A stretch of DNA of 64,000 nucleotides from Ignavibacteriales bacterium UBA1304 (GTDB lineage: Bacteria; Bacteroidota; Ignavibacteria; Ignavibacteriales; Ignavibacteriaceae). Below the pieces are notes generated by a model, which did no database searches, was not told the DNA's origin, and saw nothing but the letters and a program-made list of their open reading frames with translations. This document shows positions 54,888-63,790 of this stretch, in pieces (position 1 is the first letter of the stretch; each line of letters begins with the position of its first letter). The DNA is taken from the NCBI GenBank assembly GCA_002307295.1, contig DBTY01000020.1:78793-142792 (forward strand). Reading direction: 5' to 3'. The translations under genes were made by a program, and so were the position numbers.

Positions 54888-56738
54888 ATGTATAATATAA
54901 TTAAGATATTTTTAATTATATCCTGCTTTCAATGCGTATGCCTTGCTCAAAGCAACGATATAAACAACCGCTTTATGCTTGGGCAGAGTTACGAGCAGGC
55001 GGGGGAATTTGAGAAAGCAAAATCTATCTATCTTGAGCTTCATAAAATTCAGCCGGATAATGTTATCTTTTTCTACGGCGTAAACAGAACTTATATCGCA
55101 TTAAAAGACTATAAAAAATCTATCTCTCTGCTTGAAGAAAGACTTAAAGTATCTCCTAACAGCATTGATCTGTACGGCTATCTTGGAGCTTCATATTATT
55201 TAGATGGTAATGAAAAGGCGGCTTTTGCCGCGTGGGATAACGGCATTAAGACAGCCCCCAATTCGGAGACTACTTACAGGGCTATGGCAAATTTTGCGCT
55301 TGATAGACGCGCCTTTGAAAAAGCTATTGATATTCTAAAAAGAGGCAAAGCGATATCCAAAGACCCCAAAACTTCAAGTTACGAGCTGGCGAACCTTTAT
55401 ACGCTGACAATGCAGTTTAAAGAAGCGGCGGAAGAATATTCTGGTATACTGCTGACTTATCCAAATCAGCTTGATTATGTGGAGTCGAAAGTATTTACGT
55501 ACATGCTGAAACCGGAAGCTCTTGATATTACAATAAAAGTTTTTGAAGATAGGAAAAAAGAATCGGTTACAGCTTTTTATTATCTGTTAAGTTATCTTTA
55601 TCTTGAGCAGAAGAATTACGATAAAGCGTTTGAGTACTACTTGTGGCTTGATAGAAAGCTAAACAGAGAAGGAGCCGAGCTTTTCAGCCTTGCGCAAAGA
55701 GTATTGAACGACGGAAACGATGGTTTTGCAGCAAAAGTATTTGGTTACATATTAGATAATTATCCTTCTAATTCCTCTTTCTATTCGGCGTCAAAGCTTG
55801 GTTACGCAAAAAGCCTTGAAGCAAAATACGAAAAAGACGCGGCTGATAGCGTACACGACTGGTTAGATTTTAATGTACGCAAAACAAGTCATGAAGGGGA
55901 TTATAAAAAAATATTAGAAATTTACTCCGGTCTTATCAAACTTTATCCATATTCGGAGGTCGGCGGAGAAGCATATTACAGAATTGGAAAAATATATTTT
56001 GAGAAATTAAATAATCCTGAAAAAGCGAAAGAAAATTTTGATCACATAATAAGAGACTTTACGCTCGCAAACTTTTATTCGTCCGCTTGCAATCTGATGA
56101 GCCAGATGTATTTAGTTAAAGGCGACCTGGATTTATCCCTTGAGTACTTAGGCAAAATTACTTCTAATAACCGCAGCTCTGAGGATCAGAAAAACGAAGC
56201 TACGCTGAATAAAGCAAAAATAAATTATTATAAAAAAGATTTTTCTGGCGCAAAAAGACTGCTGGAGGGGATAATGACCAACCTTCAGGATAACAGCGCA
56301 AACGACGCGCTGGAGCTTTCGCTGCTTATTAACACGACGATTGACGATTCTCTTGGATTATCGGAATTCGCTTCGGCGGAGCTTTTAGCTGAAAGAAATT
56401 TGTACGCAGAGGCGTCGGAAAAATTCAGATTGATTTCATTAAAAAAGCAGAATTTCGTTTTAAGCTCTCTAGCCTTAATTTATCAGGCTGAAATTCAGCT
56501 TGCCGGCGGCCAATACAACGAAGCTTTAGAAACGCTAAACAAAACTTCCGAAGAAAAAGAACCTAATATTTATGCTGATAAAGCGTTATATTTAAAGGCT
56601 AAAACTTATCAGTATATGTTGAATGATATCCCCAAGGCGATTGACAACTATCAGTCGTTACTGGCAAAATTTCCAAGTTCGTTATATTTGGAAGATTCAA
56701 GAACAGAAATAAATAAATTAAGAAATAAATCAAGTTGA
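54888..56738 (+). CDS. Exported TPR-repeat protein
   Basis: A 616-residue protein with a signal peptide (about 1-20, then QSNDI). Nearly the whole mature chain consists of TPR-like helix pairs, for example SYEQAGEFEKAKSIYLEL, YGYLGASYYLDGNEKAAFAA and EAYYRIGKIYFEKLNNPEKA. Such periplasmic TPR proteins serve as scaffolds for envelope complexes. No specific family is recognised. It lies 10 bases before clpX and is probably cotranscribed. Confidence 0.83.
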   Translation: MYNIIKIFLIISCFQCVCLAQSNDINNRFMLGQSYEQAGEFEKAKSIYLELHKIQPDNVIFFYGVNRTYIALKDYKKSISLLEERLKVSPNSIDLYGYLGASYYLDGNEKAAFAAWDNGIKTAPNSETTYRAMANFALDRRAFEKAIDILKRGKAISKDPKTSSYELANLYTLTMQFKEAAEEYSGILLTYPNQLDYVESKVFTYMLKPEALDITIKVFEDRKKESVTAFYYLLSYLYLEQKNYDKAFEYYLWLDRKLNREGAELFSLAQRVLNDGNDGFAAKVFGYILDNYPSNSSFYSASKLGYAKSLEAKYEKDAADSVHDWLDFNVRKTSHEGDYKKILEIYSGLIKLYPYSEVGGEAYYRIGKIYFEKLNNPEKAKENFDHIIRDFTLANFYSSACNLMSQMYLVKGDLDLSLEYLGKITSNNRSSEDQKNEATLNKAKINYYKKDFSGAKRLLEGIMTNLQDNSANDALELSLLINTTIDDSLGLSEFASAELLAERNLYAEASEKFRLISLKKQNFVLSSLALIYQAEIQLAGGQYNEALETLNKTSEEKEPNIYADKALYLKAKTYQYMLNDIPKAIDNYQSLLAKFPSSLYLEDSRTEINKLRNKSS

Positions 56739-56748
56739 AGAGAAATAA

Positions 56749-58005
56749 ATGGCAAAGAAAAGTATACAGCAAAAAGTAGTTAAATGTTCATTTTGCGGAA
56801 GAGACGGAAGCGAAGTAGGCAGCATGATAGCGGGTCCCGATGTTTATATATGCGATATATGCATAGGCAGCAGCGTTGATATTTTAAAAAACAACCTTGC
56901 GGCAGTAAGCGTTAAACCTGCAAAATCTGCGGCTATATCTCCTGAATTTATAAAGAAAACTCTGGATGAACATGTAATAGATCAGGAAAGAGCCAAGAAG
57001 GTATTGTCAGTTGCTGTTTATAACCATTATAAACGAATTAATTCAAAAATGTCTTTTTTTGAATTGGACGACGTTGAAATTGAAAAAAGCAATATTTTGC
57101 TTATTGGACCAACAGGCGTCGGTAAAACTTTATTAGCTCAAACTCTCGCAAAGATTTTAGACGTTCCGTTCGCTATTGCCGACGCTACTACCGTTACTGA
57201 GGCTGGATATGTAGGCGACGACGTTGAAACAGTGCTTGTTCAATTATTGCAAAATTCAGATTACAACCTTGAAAGAGCGCAAAAAGGAATTGTATACATT
57301 GACGAAATTGATAAAATAGCGCGTAAGAGCGAAAGCTCTTCAATTACGCGCGATGTTTCGGGCGAGGGCGTTCAACAGGCTTTGCTGAAAATACTTGAAG
57401 GCACTATTGCAGGAGTTCCGCCGAAAGGAGGCAGAAAGCATCCTGAACAAAACCTTATAAACGTTAATACAAAAAATATTTTATTTATAGTAGGCGGCGC
57501 GTTTGAAGGAATTGAAAGAATAATTTCATCTCGTATCAATCAGAATAAAATGGGTTTCACTTCCGATATTCAGGAAAAAGACACTCTATCCGATAACGAT
57601 CTGCTCGCTCTTGTTCAGCCGGAAGATTTATTAAAATTTGGACTGATCCCTGAGCTAATAGGCCGTATCCCGGTCGTGGCTCCATTACGGTCTCTTTCGG
57701 AAGAAGCGTTAACTAAAATCTTACTTGAACCAAAAAATGCAATCTTAAAACAGTACAAAAAATTATTAAAGATTGAAGGCGTTCAGCTTGAGTTTGATCC
57801 TTTCGCAATAAAAGCCATTGTGCAAAAAGCGATTGAAAGAAAAACAGGCGCGCGCGCTTTACGTTCTATAATTGAAGACTTTATGATTGATATTATGTAT
57901 GAAGTGCCTTCTCTTAAAGAAATTGGCAAATGCATAATTACTAAAGACGTTGTTGAACAAGGCGCTAAGCCTATTTATCTTGAAGCTGAAAGAAAAATAG
58001 CTTAA
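56749..58005 (+). CDS. clpX: ATP-dependent Clp protease ATP-binding subunit ClpX
   Basis: AAA+ unfoldase that feeds ClpP. The 418 residues include the N-terminal zinc domain (C13, C16, C35, C38), Walker A GPTGVGKT at 120-127, Walker B VYIDEIDKIA, an arginine-containing sensor region and the IGF-like loop (LIGRIPVVAPL region nearby). The order is standard. clpP is not adjacent, unlike in most genomes; here an exported TPR protein comes before it and a secreted protein after. Confidence 0.97.
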   Translation: MAKKSIQQKVVKCSFCGRDGSEVGSMIAGPDVYICDICIGSSVDILKNNLAAVSVKPAKSAAISPEFIKKTLDEHVIDQERAKKVLSVAVYNHYKRINSKMSFFELDDVEIEKSNILLIGPTGVGKTLLAQTLAKILDVPFAIADATTVTEAGYVGDDVETVLVQLLQNSDYNLERAQKGIVYIDEIDKIARKSESSSITRDVSGEGVQQALLKILEGTIAGVPPKGGRKHPEQNLINVNTKNILFIVGGAFEGIERIISSRINQNKMGFTSDIQEKDTLSDNDLLALVQPEDLLKFGLIPELIGRIPVVAPLRSLSEEALTKILLEPKNAILKQYKKLLKIEGVQLEFDPFAIKAIVQKAIERKTGARALRSIIEDFMIDIMYEVPSLKEIGKCIITKDVVEQGAKPIYLEAERKIA

Positions 58006-58019
58006 GATATTTTCATTAA

Positions 58020-59276
58020 ATGATTAAACGATTATTAATATTATTTGTTCTTGCCGCAGCGAGTATTTTTGGACAGGCGAAAATCCTTATTTATATGGAT
58101 CTGAACCAGACAGACCATCTCCGCGCTTATGGAATTACATTCAATGTTCTGAATGCCGGAGAAAAAGCCGATTGGCTTTTGAATTACCGTGGGGGCTCGT
58201 TTTTACTGAACTATTCAGAAAAAACAGCCGCTGAATGCAGAATTGAAGGAGTGGCGTTTCAGGAGATTTCCGCTTCTGAAGCCGCTCAGATTTATTCGCT
58301 CGTCCAAAGCGAAGACCAGAATATGGACGTGGTGAGGCTGGAGAAAGCTCCTAAAATTGCAGTTTATGTTCCGCCTGGATTTCAACCCTGGGATGACGCG
58401 GTTACTATGGTTTTAGAATACGCCAAAGTGCCTTATACTAAAATTTGGAACGACGAGATACTACGCGGCGACCTTGAAAAATACGACTGGCTTCATCTTC
58501 ATCATGAAGATTTTACCGGGCAATATGGAAAGTTTTACGGCAGTTTTAGCAACGCTCCATGGTATGTTGAAACGCAGATGCGCTATGAAGCTGACGCCAA
58601 AAAAAATGGTTATAAAAAAGTTTCTGAAATGATGCGCGCCGTTTCGTTTACTATAAAAGATTATGTGGGCAAAGGCGGATTTTTATTTGCTATGTGTTCT
58701 GCAACTGATTCCTACGACATAGCCTTAGCCGCCAAGAACGCTGATATATGCGACAAAATGTATGACGGCGACGCTCCAGACGCTAACGCTCAATCGGAAC
58801 TTGATTTTTCTCAATCGTTGGCGTTTGAAAATTTCAAACTTGAAATGAATCCTTATGTATATGAATACAGCGATATTGATATACAACCGGTCGAGATAGG
58901 AAGTCAGGAAAACGATTATTTTACTCTTTTCGATTTCTCCGCCAAATACGATCCAGTGCCTTCTATGCTTACGCAGAACCACGCAAATGTTATAAAAGGC
59001 TTTATGGGGCAGACTACAATGTTTCGCAAAAAACTCATAAAAAAATCTATTATTATCATGGGCGAAAGGGAAGGGATGGATCAGGTAAAGTATTTGCATG
59101 GCAATTACGGCAGAGGCGTTTTTACCTATTATGGCGGGCACGATCCTGAAGATTACCAGCATTTAGTCGGCGATCCTCCAACAGATTTAAATTTGTACAA
59201 AAACTCTCCCGGCTACAGACTGATATTAAATAATATATTGTTCCCTGCGGCCACTAAGAAAAAGCAAAAGACCTAA
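58020..59276 (+). CDS. Exported protein of the family often labelled asparagine synthetase B
   Basis: A 418-residue protein with a signal peptide (about 1-20). The start of the mature part, KILIYMDLNQTDHLRAYGI and WLLNYRGGSFLL, is what I recall from a Bacteroidota family commonly annotated as asparagine synthetase B. It has no glutamine-hydrolysing N-terminal Cys and no ATP-PPi loop, so that name is very likely wrong. GGFLFAMCSATDSYDIAL and TYYGGHDPEDY give an impression of a class I amidotransferase-like Rossmann fold. The function is unknown. It lies 14 bases after clpX. Confidence 0.7.
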   Translation: MIKRLLILFVLAAASIFGQAKILIYMDLNQTDHLRAYGITFNVLNAGEKADWLLNYRGGSFLLNYSEKTAAECRIEGVAFQEISASEAAQIYSLVQSEDQNMDVVRLEKAPKIAVYVPPGFQPWDDAVTMVLEYAKVPYTKIWNDEILRGDLEKYDWLHLHHEDFTGQYGKFYGSFSNAPWYVETQMRYEADAKKNGYKKVSEMMRAVSFTIKDYVGKGGFLFAMCSATDSYDIALAAKNADICDKMYDGDAPDANAQSELDFSQSLAFENFKLEMNPYVYEYSDIDIQPVEIGSQENDYFTLFDFSAKYDPVPSMLTQNHANVIKGFMGQTTMFRKKLIKKSIIIMGEREGMDQVKYLHGNYGRGVFTYYGGHDPEDYQHLVGDPPTDLNLYKNSPGYRLILNNILFPAATKKKQKT

Positions 59277-59295
59277 AAACAAAGCGGAAAGATTT

Positions 59296-59958
59296 ATGCG
59301 CTATATAAAAATAAAAGGAACCGAAGAAAAAATTCCTATAGGCAATATTGTATGCGCCGGAAGAAATTATGCCGATCATGCAAAAGAGCTTGGCAATGAA
59401 GTTCCGGATAGACCTGCGCTTTTTATAAAGCCTGTTTCTTCCGTTATTCAATCAGGCGAAAAAGTAGTTCATCCCAATTATTCTACGAATCTACATCACG
59501 AAGTTGAATTGGTTTTGCTAATTGGCAAAAATGTTCGACATGCCAACGACGCTCAGGCTGAAGAAGCTATAAAAGCATATGGAATAGGACTTGATATGAC
59601 TCTTCGCGATTTGCAGTCGCAGGCGAGAAAGGAAGGGAATCCCTGGTTTATATCAAAAGGGTTTGATACTTCTGCGGTGTTATCGGAATTTGTATTAAAG
59701 GGAAACTACAAACTTACGCTTGACGAAACTATTACTCTTTCAGTAAATGGCGTTTTAAGACAAAACGAAAAACTGAATAAACTTTTATTTGGACCGGTAA
59801 AGCTTGTAAAATATATCTCTTCTCTAATTACTCTTGAAGAAGGAGATATTGTTTTCACCGGAACTCCGGCAGGCGTTGGCAAAGTAATTCCAGGCGATAA
59901 AATAAAAGGCGAAATTAGCGGAATAGCTTCCGTTGAAACGGAAATAATTTCGGAATAA
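59296..59958 (+). CDS. Fumarylacetoacetate hydrolase (FAH) family protein
   Basis: Metal-dependent enzyme acting on acylpyruvates or oxaloacetate. The 220 residues form one FAH domain: VCAGRNYADHAKELG (19-33), metal ligands E69 and E71 in HHEVELVLLIG, D100 in YGIGLDMTLRDLQ, and the closing EEGDIVFTGTPAGVG. Short FAH proteins like this include acylpyruvase FAHD1 and oxaloacetate tautomerases, which are hard to separate. It starts 19 bases after the preceding gene. Confidence 0.9.
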   Translation: MRYIKIKGTEEKIPIGNIVCAGRNYADHAKELGNEVPDRPALFIKPVSSVIQSGEKVVHPNYSTNLHHEVELVLLIGKNVRHANDAQAEEAIKAYGIGLDMTLRDLQSQARKEGNPWFISKGFDTSAVLSEFVLKGNYKLTLDETITLSVNGVLRQNEKLNKLLFGPVKLVKYISSLITLEEGDIVFTGTPAGVGKVIPGDKIKGEISGIASVETEIISE

Positions 59959-60046
59959 ACTTATTCCAAATTTCAGAGTTTTTCAGTCCCCAAGGTTTAA
60001 CAAAAATAATAGGCTACTGATTAAGAGTTAAATCCATATGTCGATT

Positions 60047-60104
60047 GTCATAGTGAGCAAAGCCGAACTACGACGTCGCCGCCTTCGACTGCGCTCAGGC
60101 TGAC
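60047..60104. repeat. Inverted-repeat element of the CTTCGAC-GCTCAG family
   Basis: A 22-base left arm (60047-60068, GTCATAGTGAGCAAAGCCGA...) is an imperfect inverted copy of the right arm (60083-60104, CTTCGACTGCGCTCAGGC...), with a 14-base spacer. It is followed by TTTTTA, so it may also end the FAH transcript. It shares its core with 30323-30358. Confidence 0.78.
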
Positions 60105-60130
60105 TTTTTACTATCTCATCATTCAGAATA

Positions 60131-60162
60131 TAAAAAATGCCCGGATTGTAAAACCCGGGCAT
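60131..60162 (-). terminator. Rho-independent terminator of the minus-strand IMPase gene
   Basis: ATGCCCGG (60137-60144) pairs with CCGGGCAT (60155-60162). Read on the minus strand the hairpin is followed by TTTTTATATT, 26 bases after the stop at 60189. Confidence 0.9.
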
Positions 60163-60188
60163 CTCAATAAAAACCAGAATACAAATTA

Positions 60189-60947
60189 TTAATTTAGCGC
60201 TTTAATAATCTGGCTATGTATTTCAGGCGAAGCGGCAATAATGCTATTTGCATTTACCGGATCGTTTCCCTGATAGTCCGTAATAACGCCGCCTGCGCCC
60301 CGTATGATGGGTATAAGAGCCATATAATCCCAGACTGACATAATAGAGTCAATCATCACGTCGGCATAACCTGTAGCCACTAAATAATAGCCGTAACAAT
60401 CGCCCCAGTTTCTGTAAAGTTTTACTTTTTTAATTAATTCGTCAAACTTTTCGCCATTCTGATATTTTGCTATATAGCGATGATCTGTAGTAAGCAGCAC
60501 AGTTTTGTCTAAAGAATCGCAAGGTCTTACTTTAACTAATTTATCATTTAGTTCGGCTGTATTATTATCGCCTACTAAAAACTCCTTAAGTATAGGCTGA
60601 TTAATAACGCCAAAAATGGGTTGGCCGTTTTTCAGGAGGGCAATAAGAGTGCCGAAAGACTGCGCGCCGCAAATAAAGCTTTTGGTTCCGTCTATAGGAT
60701 CAAGTATCCACTGGTACTCAGCGTCTGCGTTATGTTTGCCAAATTCTTCGCCAAGTATTCCATGCGTTGGGAATTCTTTCATTATCAGTTCTCTCAATTT
60801 TTCTTCAGTTTTTTTATCGGCAATAGTAACTGGAGAAAGATCGGCTTTTGACTCGATATTAAACTCGGTTCTAAAATAGCTTCTGATAATTTTTCCGCTT
60901 TCTTCGGCGAGATATTTTGCAAATGGTTTAAATTCTGTGTAGTTCAT
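60189..60947 (-). CDS. Inositol monophosphatase family protein, HisN-like
   Basis: Mg-dependent phosphomonoesterase of 252 residues. It has the metal motifs GEEFG (E67/E68), WILDPIDGTKSF (D83, D86) and WDYMALIPIIRGAGG. The overall pattern (TIADKKTEEKLRELI, GTKSFICGAQSFGT) is closest to histidinol-phosphate phosphatases of the HisN type, though inositol-1-phosphate or other sugar phosphates remain possible. It is a single-gene unit, divergent from the SDR gene 129 bases away. Confidence 0.92.
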   Translation of the reverse strand: MNYTEFKPFAKYLAEESGKIIRSYFRTEFNIESKADLSPVTIADKKTEEKLRELIMKEFPTHGILGEEFGKHNADAEYQWILDPIDGTKSFICGAQSFGTLIALLKNGQPIFGVINQPILKEFLVGDNNTAELNDKLVKVRPCDSLDKTVLLTTDHRYIAKYQNGEKFDELIKKVKLYRNWGDCYGYYLVATGYADVMIDSIMSVWDYMALIPIIRGAGGVITDYQGNDPVNANSIIAASPEIHSQIIKALN

Positions 60948-61076
60948 TATTATATTCTTTTTATTAATGATAATAAAAATAAGCAGAACAGCGAATTAAT
61001 AAAACTATTTTTATCTTTAAATTTTAATTTTTACCGTATAACTTACTAATATCAATATTAACTTTTAGGATTCTAA

Positions 61077-61922
61077 ATGAATTTGAGAAATAAAACGGCC
61101 ATTATCACCGGAGGCGCAATGGGGATAGGGTTAGCGACCGCCAAACGGCTGATAAAGGAAGACTGCATTGTTACTTTATGGGATATCAACGAAGCGGCTC
61201 TTAAAGAGGCCAAACAGGAATTGGAAAAAATAAACGGACGAGTCTTTATACATATATGCGACGTAACCGATAAAAACAGAATTAACGAACTAGCTAAAAC
61301 TGCTTATGATGAGATGGGGGACGTAGATATTCTTATTAATAATGCCGGTTATGTAAAAGGAGGAGAAATTCTCGAACAGCCGGTTGAAATCTGGGAAGCT
61401 ACAATTGATATAAACCTAACGGCTCTGGTCTATACTATTCAGGCGTTCTTGCCTAAGATGTACGAAAACGACAGAGGGCATATAGTAAATATTTCTTCCG
61501 CGGCTGGAATGCTTGGCGATCCTGGTTTATCGGTCTACTGCGCTACTAAATGGGCGGTATGGGGGCTTACAGAATCTCTAAGGTTTGAAGCGTTTAATAA
61601 TAAAAAATTTGGCGTAAAATATTCTTCAATTCATCCCAGTTTTCTTGCCAAAGGTTTATTTGCTGGAGCCAAGCTTGGTCCTTTGGGAAATCTGATTGTG
61701 CCTTTGGTTAAAGATCACGACGTTATTGCAAAAGCGATTGTTGAATCCGCATTAAAAAAAGGGAGCTATTCTCCCAAACGTCCTCGCACATTAAACCTTG
61801 TTTTAAGATTGCGGGCGGCGCTTCCAGATAAATTATTTCAAAAAGTTTTAGTAGTGATGGGCGTGACAAAAAGTATGAAAACATGGAAAGGCAGAACAAC
61901 AGATAATAAGGAAGAGAAATAA
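61077..61922 (+). CDS. Short-chain dehydrogenase/reductase
   Basis: NAD(P)-dependent oxidoreductase of 281 residues. It has TGGAMGIG at 11-18, NNAG at 88-91, and the catalytic triad S140, Y154 and K158 in YCATK. The acidic D36 after the second strand (LWDIN) favours NAD. The C-terminal extension (about 215-281) resembles SDRs acting on lipids or steroids. An aldehyde dehydrogenase starts 1 base after its stop, so the two may act in sequence, alcohol to aldehyde to acid. Confidence 0.92.
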   Translation: MNLRNKTAIITGGAMGIGLATAKRLIKEDCIVTLWDINEAALKEAKQELEKINGRVFIHICDVTDKNRINELAKTAYDEMGDVDILINNAGYVKGGEILEQPVEIWEATIDINLTALVYTIQAFLPKMYENDRGHIVNISSAAGMLGDPGLSVYCATKWAVWGLTESLRFEAFNNKKFGVKYSSIHPSFLAKGLFAGAKLGPLGNLIVPLVKDHDVIAKAIVESALKKGSYSPKRPRTLNLVLRLRAALPDKLFQKVLVVMGVTKSMKTWKGRTTDNKEEK

Positions 61923-61923
61923 A

Positions 61924-63495
61924 ATGCCAGAAACAAAAGAAACGATTTCAATTAATCCGGCGACTGGAGAAACAATTGGCTCTGTAAAAGAAAATACAAT
62001 TGAAGAGTTAAGCGCAGCAGTTTTAAAAGCTAAACTTGTTCAAAAAGAATGGGCGGAAATAAGTATTGCCGATCGGGCTAAACATCTCATATTAATACGA
62101 AATTATATCGCCGTAAATGCCGGACGTATTGCGGAAGTAATTTCGCGCGATAATGGCAAAACAAGAATTGACGCCTTAAGCGCCGAAGTAATACCGGCGG
62201 CTATGGCGGCTGATTATTATGCTAAGAAAGGAATAAAAATCCTTGCAAGAAAACATTTAAGGCCGGGGAATTTAGCGTTCGCAAATAAAAAAAGTTATGT
62301 GGATAGAGTCCCGTTTGGAGTAGTTGGAATAATTAGTCCATGGAATTATCCGTTTGCAATTCCGATTAACGAAGTTCTGATGGCTCTAATTTCCGGCAAT
62401 GCAGTAGTTCTAAAAGTAGCTACGCAAACGCAGCAGGTCGCAAAAATATTAGAAGAAGTCGTAAATGCGGGCAAACTTCCTGAAGGTTTATTCAGTATAC
62501 TAAACATACCAGGCCCAATAGCGGGGGACGCATTTATAGAAAGCGGAATCAGTAAATTATTTTTTACAGGCTCAGTCCCGGTTGGTAAAAAGCTAATGGC
62601 TAAAGCTTCGGAAAAATTAATTCCTGTTTCGTTAGAGCTTGGCGGCAACGACGCAATGATAGTCTGCTCGGATGCCGATATTTACCGGGCAGCAACCGGA
62701 GCAGTATGGGGAGGCTTTTCTAACTGCGGGCAATCGTGCGGAGGAGTTGAAAGAATTTATGTGGAAGCAAAAATTTATGACGACTATATGAAAGTTTTAC
62801 GCGAAAAAACTGAAAAGCTTCGTATAGGTTTTGATAAAAATTTTAACGTTGACGTTGGCTCTTTAACAACTGAATTGCAGCTTAATACAGTTAAAAGGCA
62901 TGTGCAGGACGCTTTAAGCAAGGGCGCAATAATAACCGCAAAAGCTGATCCGCAACCGGGGAACGAAAAAGGACTTTTTCTTCCGGCAGTTGTTCTTGAA
63001 AATGTCGCCGACGATATGATAACCATGCGAGAAGAAACTTTCGGTCCTGTTCTTGCAGTTCAAAAGGTTGAGGATATTAATGAAGCGATCGCTAAAACAA
63101 ACGACTCGAATCTTGGATTGACCGCTTCGGTGTGGACGCGCGACAGAAAGAAAGCTCATTTAATCGCCTCTAAAATAGAAGCTGGCGCCGTTTCTATTAA
63201 CGATCATCTTATGAGTCACGGGCTTGCAGAAACGCCATGGGGCGGCTTTAAACAGTCCGGTATTGGCAGAACTCACAGTTATATCGGTTTGGAAGAAATG
63301 ACCCAGCCCCGCGTTGTGGTTGACGATATTATGCTAGGCGTGCGGAAAGATATTTGGTGGCATCCTCACAGTAAAGAAATTTACGATGGACTGATTGGCG
63401 TAATAAATTTTCTTTATCTTCAAAATATGAGTAAGCGAGTAGACGGCGCTATTGCTGCGGCAAAATTATTCATGCGGAGTTTTAAGGCTGATTAG
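61924..63495 (+). CDS. Aldehyde dehydrogenase family protein
   Basis: NAD(P)-dependent oxidation of an aldehyde to an acid. The 523 residues include PWNYPFAIP (N141), FTGSVPVGKKL, SLELGGND (E238), the nucleophile C272 in NCGQSCGGVERIY and EETFGPVLAV. The last about 50 residues (after KDIWWHPHS) extend beyond the usual end and contain a hydrophobic stretch (GLIGVINFLYL) that could touch the membrane. This tail is common in long-chain aldehyde dehydrogenases. Coupled to the SDR upstream (1-base spacing). Confidence 0.94.
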   Translation: MPETKETISINPATGETIGSVKENTIEELSAAVLKAKLVQKEWAEISIADRAKHLILIRNYIAVNAGRIAEVISRDNGKTRIDALSAEVIPAAMAADYYAKKGIKILARKHLRPGNLAFANKKSYVDRVPFGVVGIISPWNYPFAIPINEVLMALISGNAVVLKVATQTQQVAKILEEVVNAGKLPEGLFSILNIPGPIAGDAFIESGISKLFFTGSVPVGKKLMAKASEKLIPVSLELGGNDAMIVCSDADIYRAATGAVWGGFSNCGQSCGGVERIYVEAKIYDDYMKVLREKTEKLRIGFDKNFNVDVGSLTTELQLNTVKRHVQDALSKGAIITAKADPQPGNEKGLFLPAVVLENVADDMITMREETFGPVLAVQKVEDINEAIAKTNDSNLGLTASVWTRDRKKAHLIASKIEAGAVSINDHLMSHGLAETPWGGFKQSGIGRTHSYIGLEEMTQPRVVVDDIMLGVRKDIWWHPHSKEIYDGLIGVINFLYLQNMSKRVDGAIAAAKLFMRSFKAD

Positions 63496-63500
63496 CCTTT
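63484..63500 (+). terminator. Possible hairpin overlapping the aldehyde dehydrogenase stop
   Basis: AAGGCT (63484-63489) pairs with AGCCTT (63494-63499) around GATT, spanning the TAG stop codon. The stem is short and only a weak T-rich stretch follows, so the call is tentative. Confidence 0.3.
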
Positions 63501-63549
63501 ATATTATGGCGCGTTAGAAATTTTATCGCAATGTCCTTACAGGTTTTGC

Positions 63550-63703
63550 ATTCGTAGAACAGACTTTTAGTCTGTTAGCTTTGCGCAAGCAAAGCGGGCG
63601 TTATCTGCAAGAAGCAAGGATGCGAATATATGCCAGTCTTTTGGGGGATAGTAGAGTAAAAAAAAAATAAAAAGCGGCAGACTGAAAGTCCGCCGCTACG
63701 AAT
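63550..63703. repeat. REPIN-like repeat, copy 1
   Basis: A 154-base unit bounded by ATTCGTAG and its inverse CTACGAAT. Inside the left end, AACAGACT-TTT-AGTCTGTT (63558-63576) forms a hairpin, followed by GCTTTGC-GCAA-GCAAAGC (63578-63595). Inside the right end, GCGGCAGACT-GAA-AGTCCGCCGC (63674-63696) forms a hairpin with one mismatch. Both ends thus read GTAG plus a hairpin with core GACTTTYAGTC, in inverted orientation. On the minus strand the right hairpin is followed by a long T-rich run and could terminate transcription. About 40 bases upstream are also shared with copy 2. Confidence 0.85.
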
Positions 63704-63790
63704 ACTCTATTTAAAGTCGGCTTATATTTTCCATATCTTGATTTTGTTTGGCGCATTTAAAATTTGTTGTAATGAGCTTGTGAGTATTGC

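Noticed and set aside
58725..59162. 145-codon minus-strand frame opposite the secreted protein
   Set aside because: Antisense shadow with no recognisable feature.
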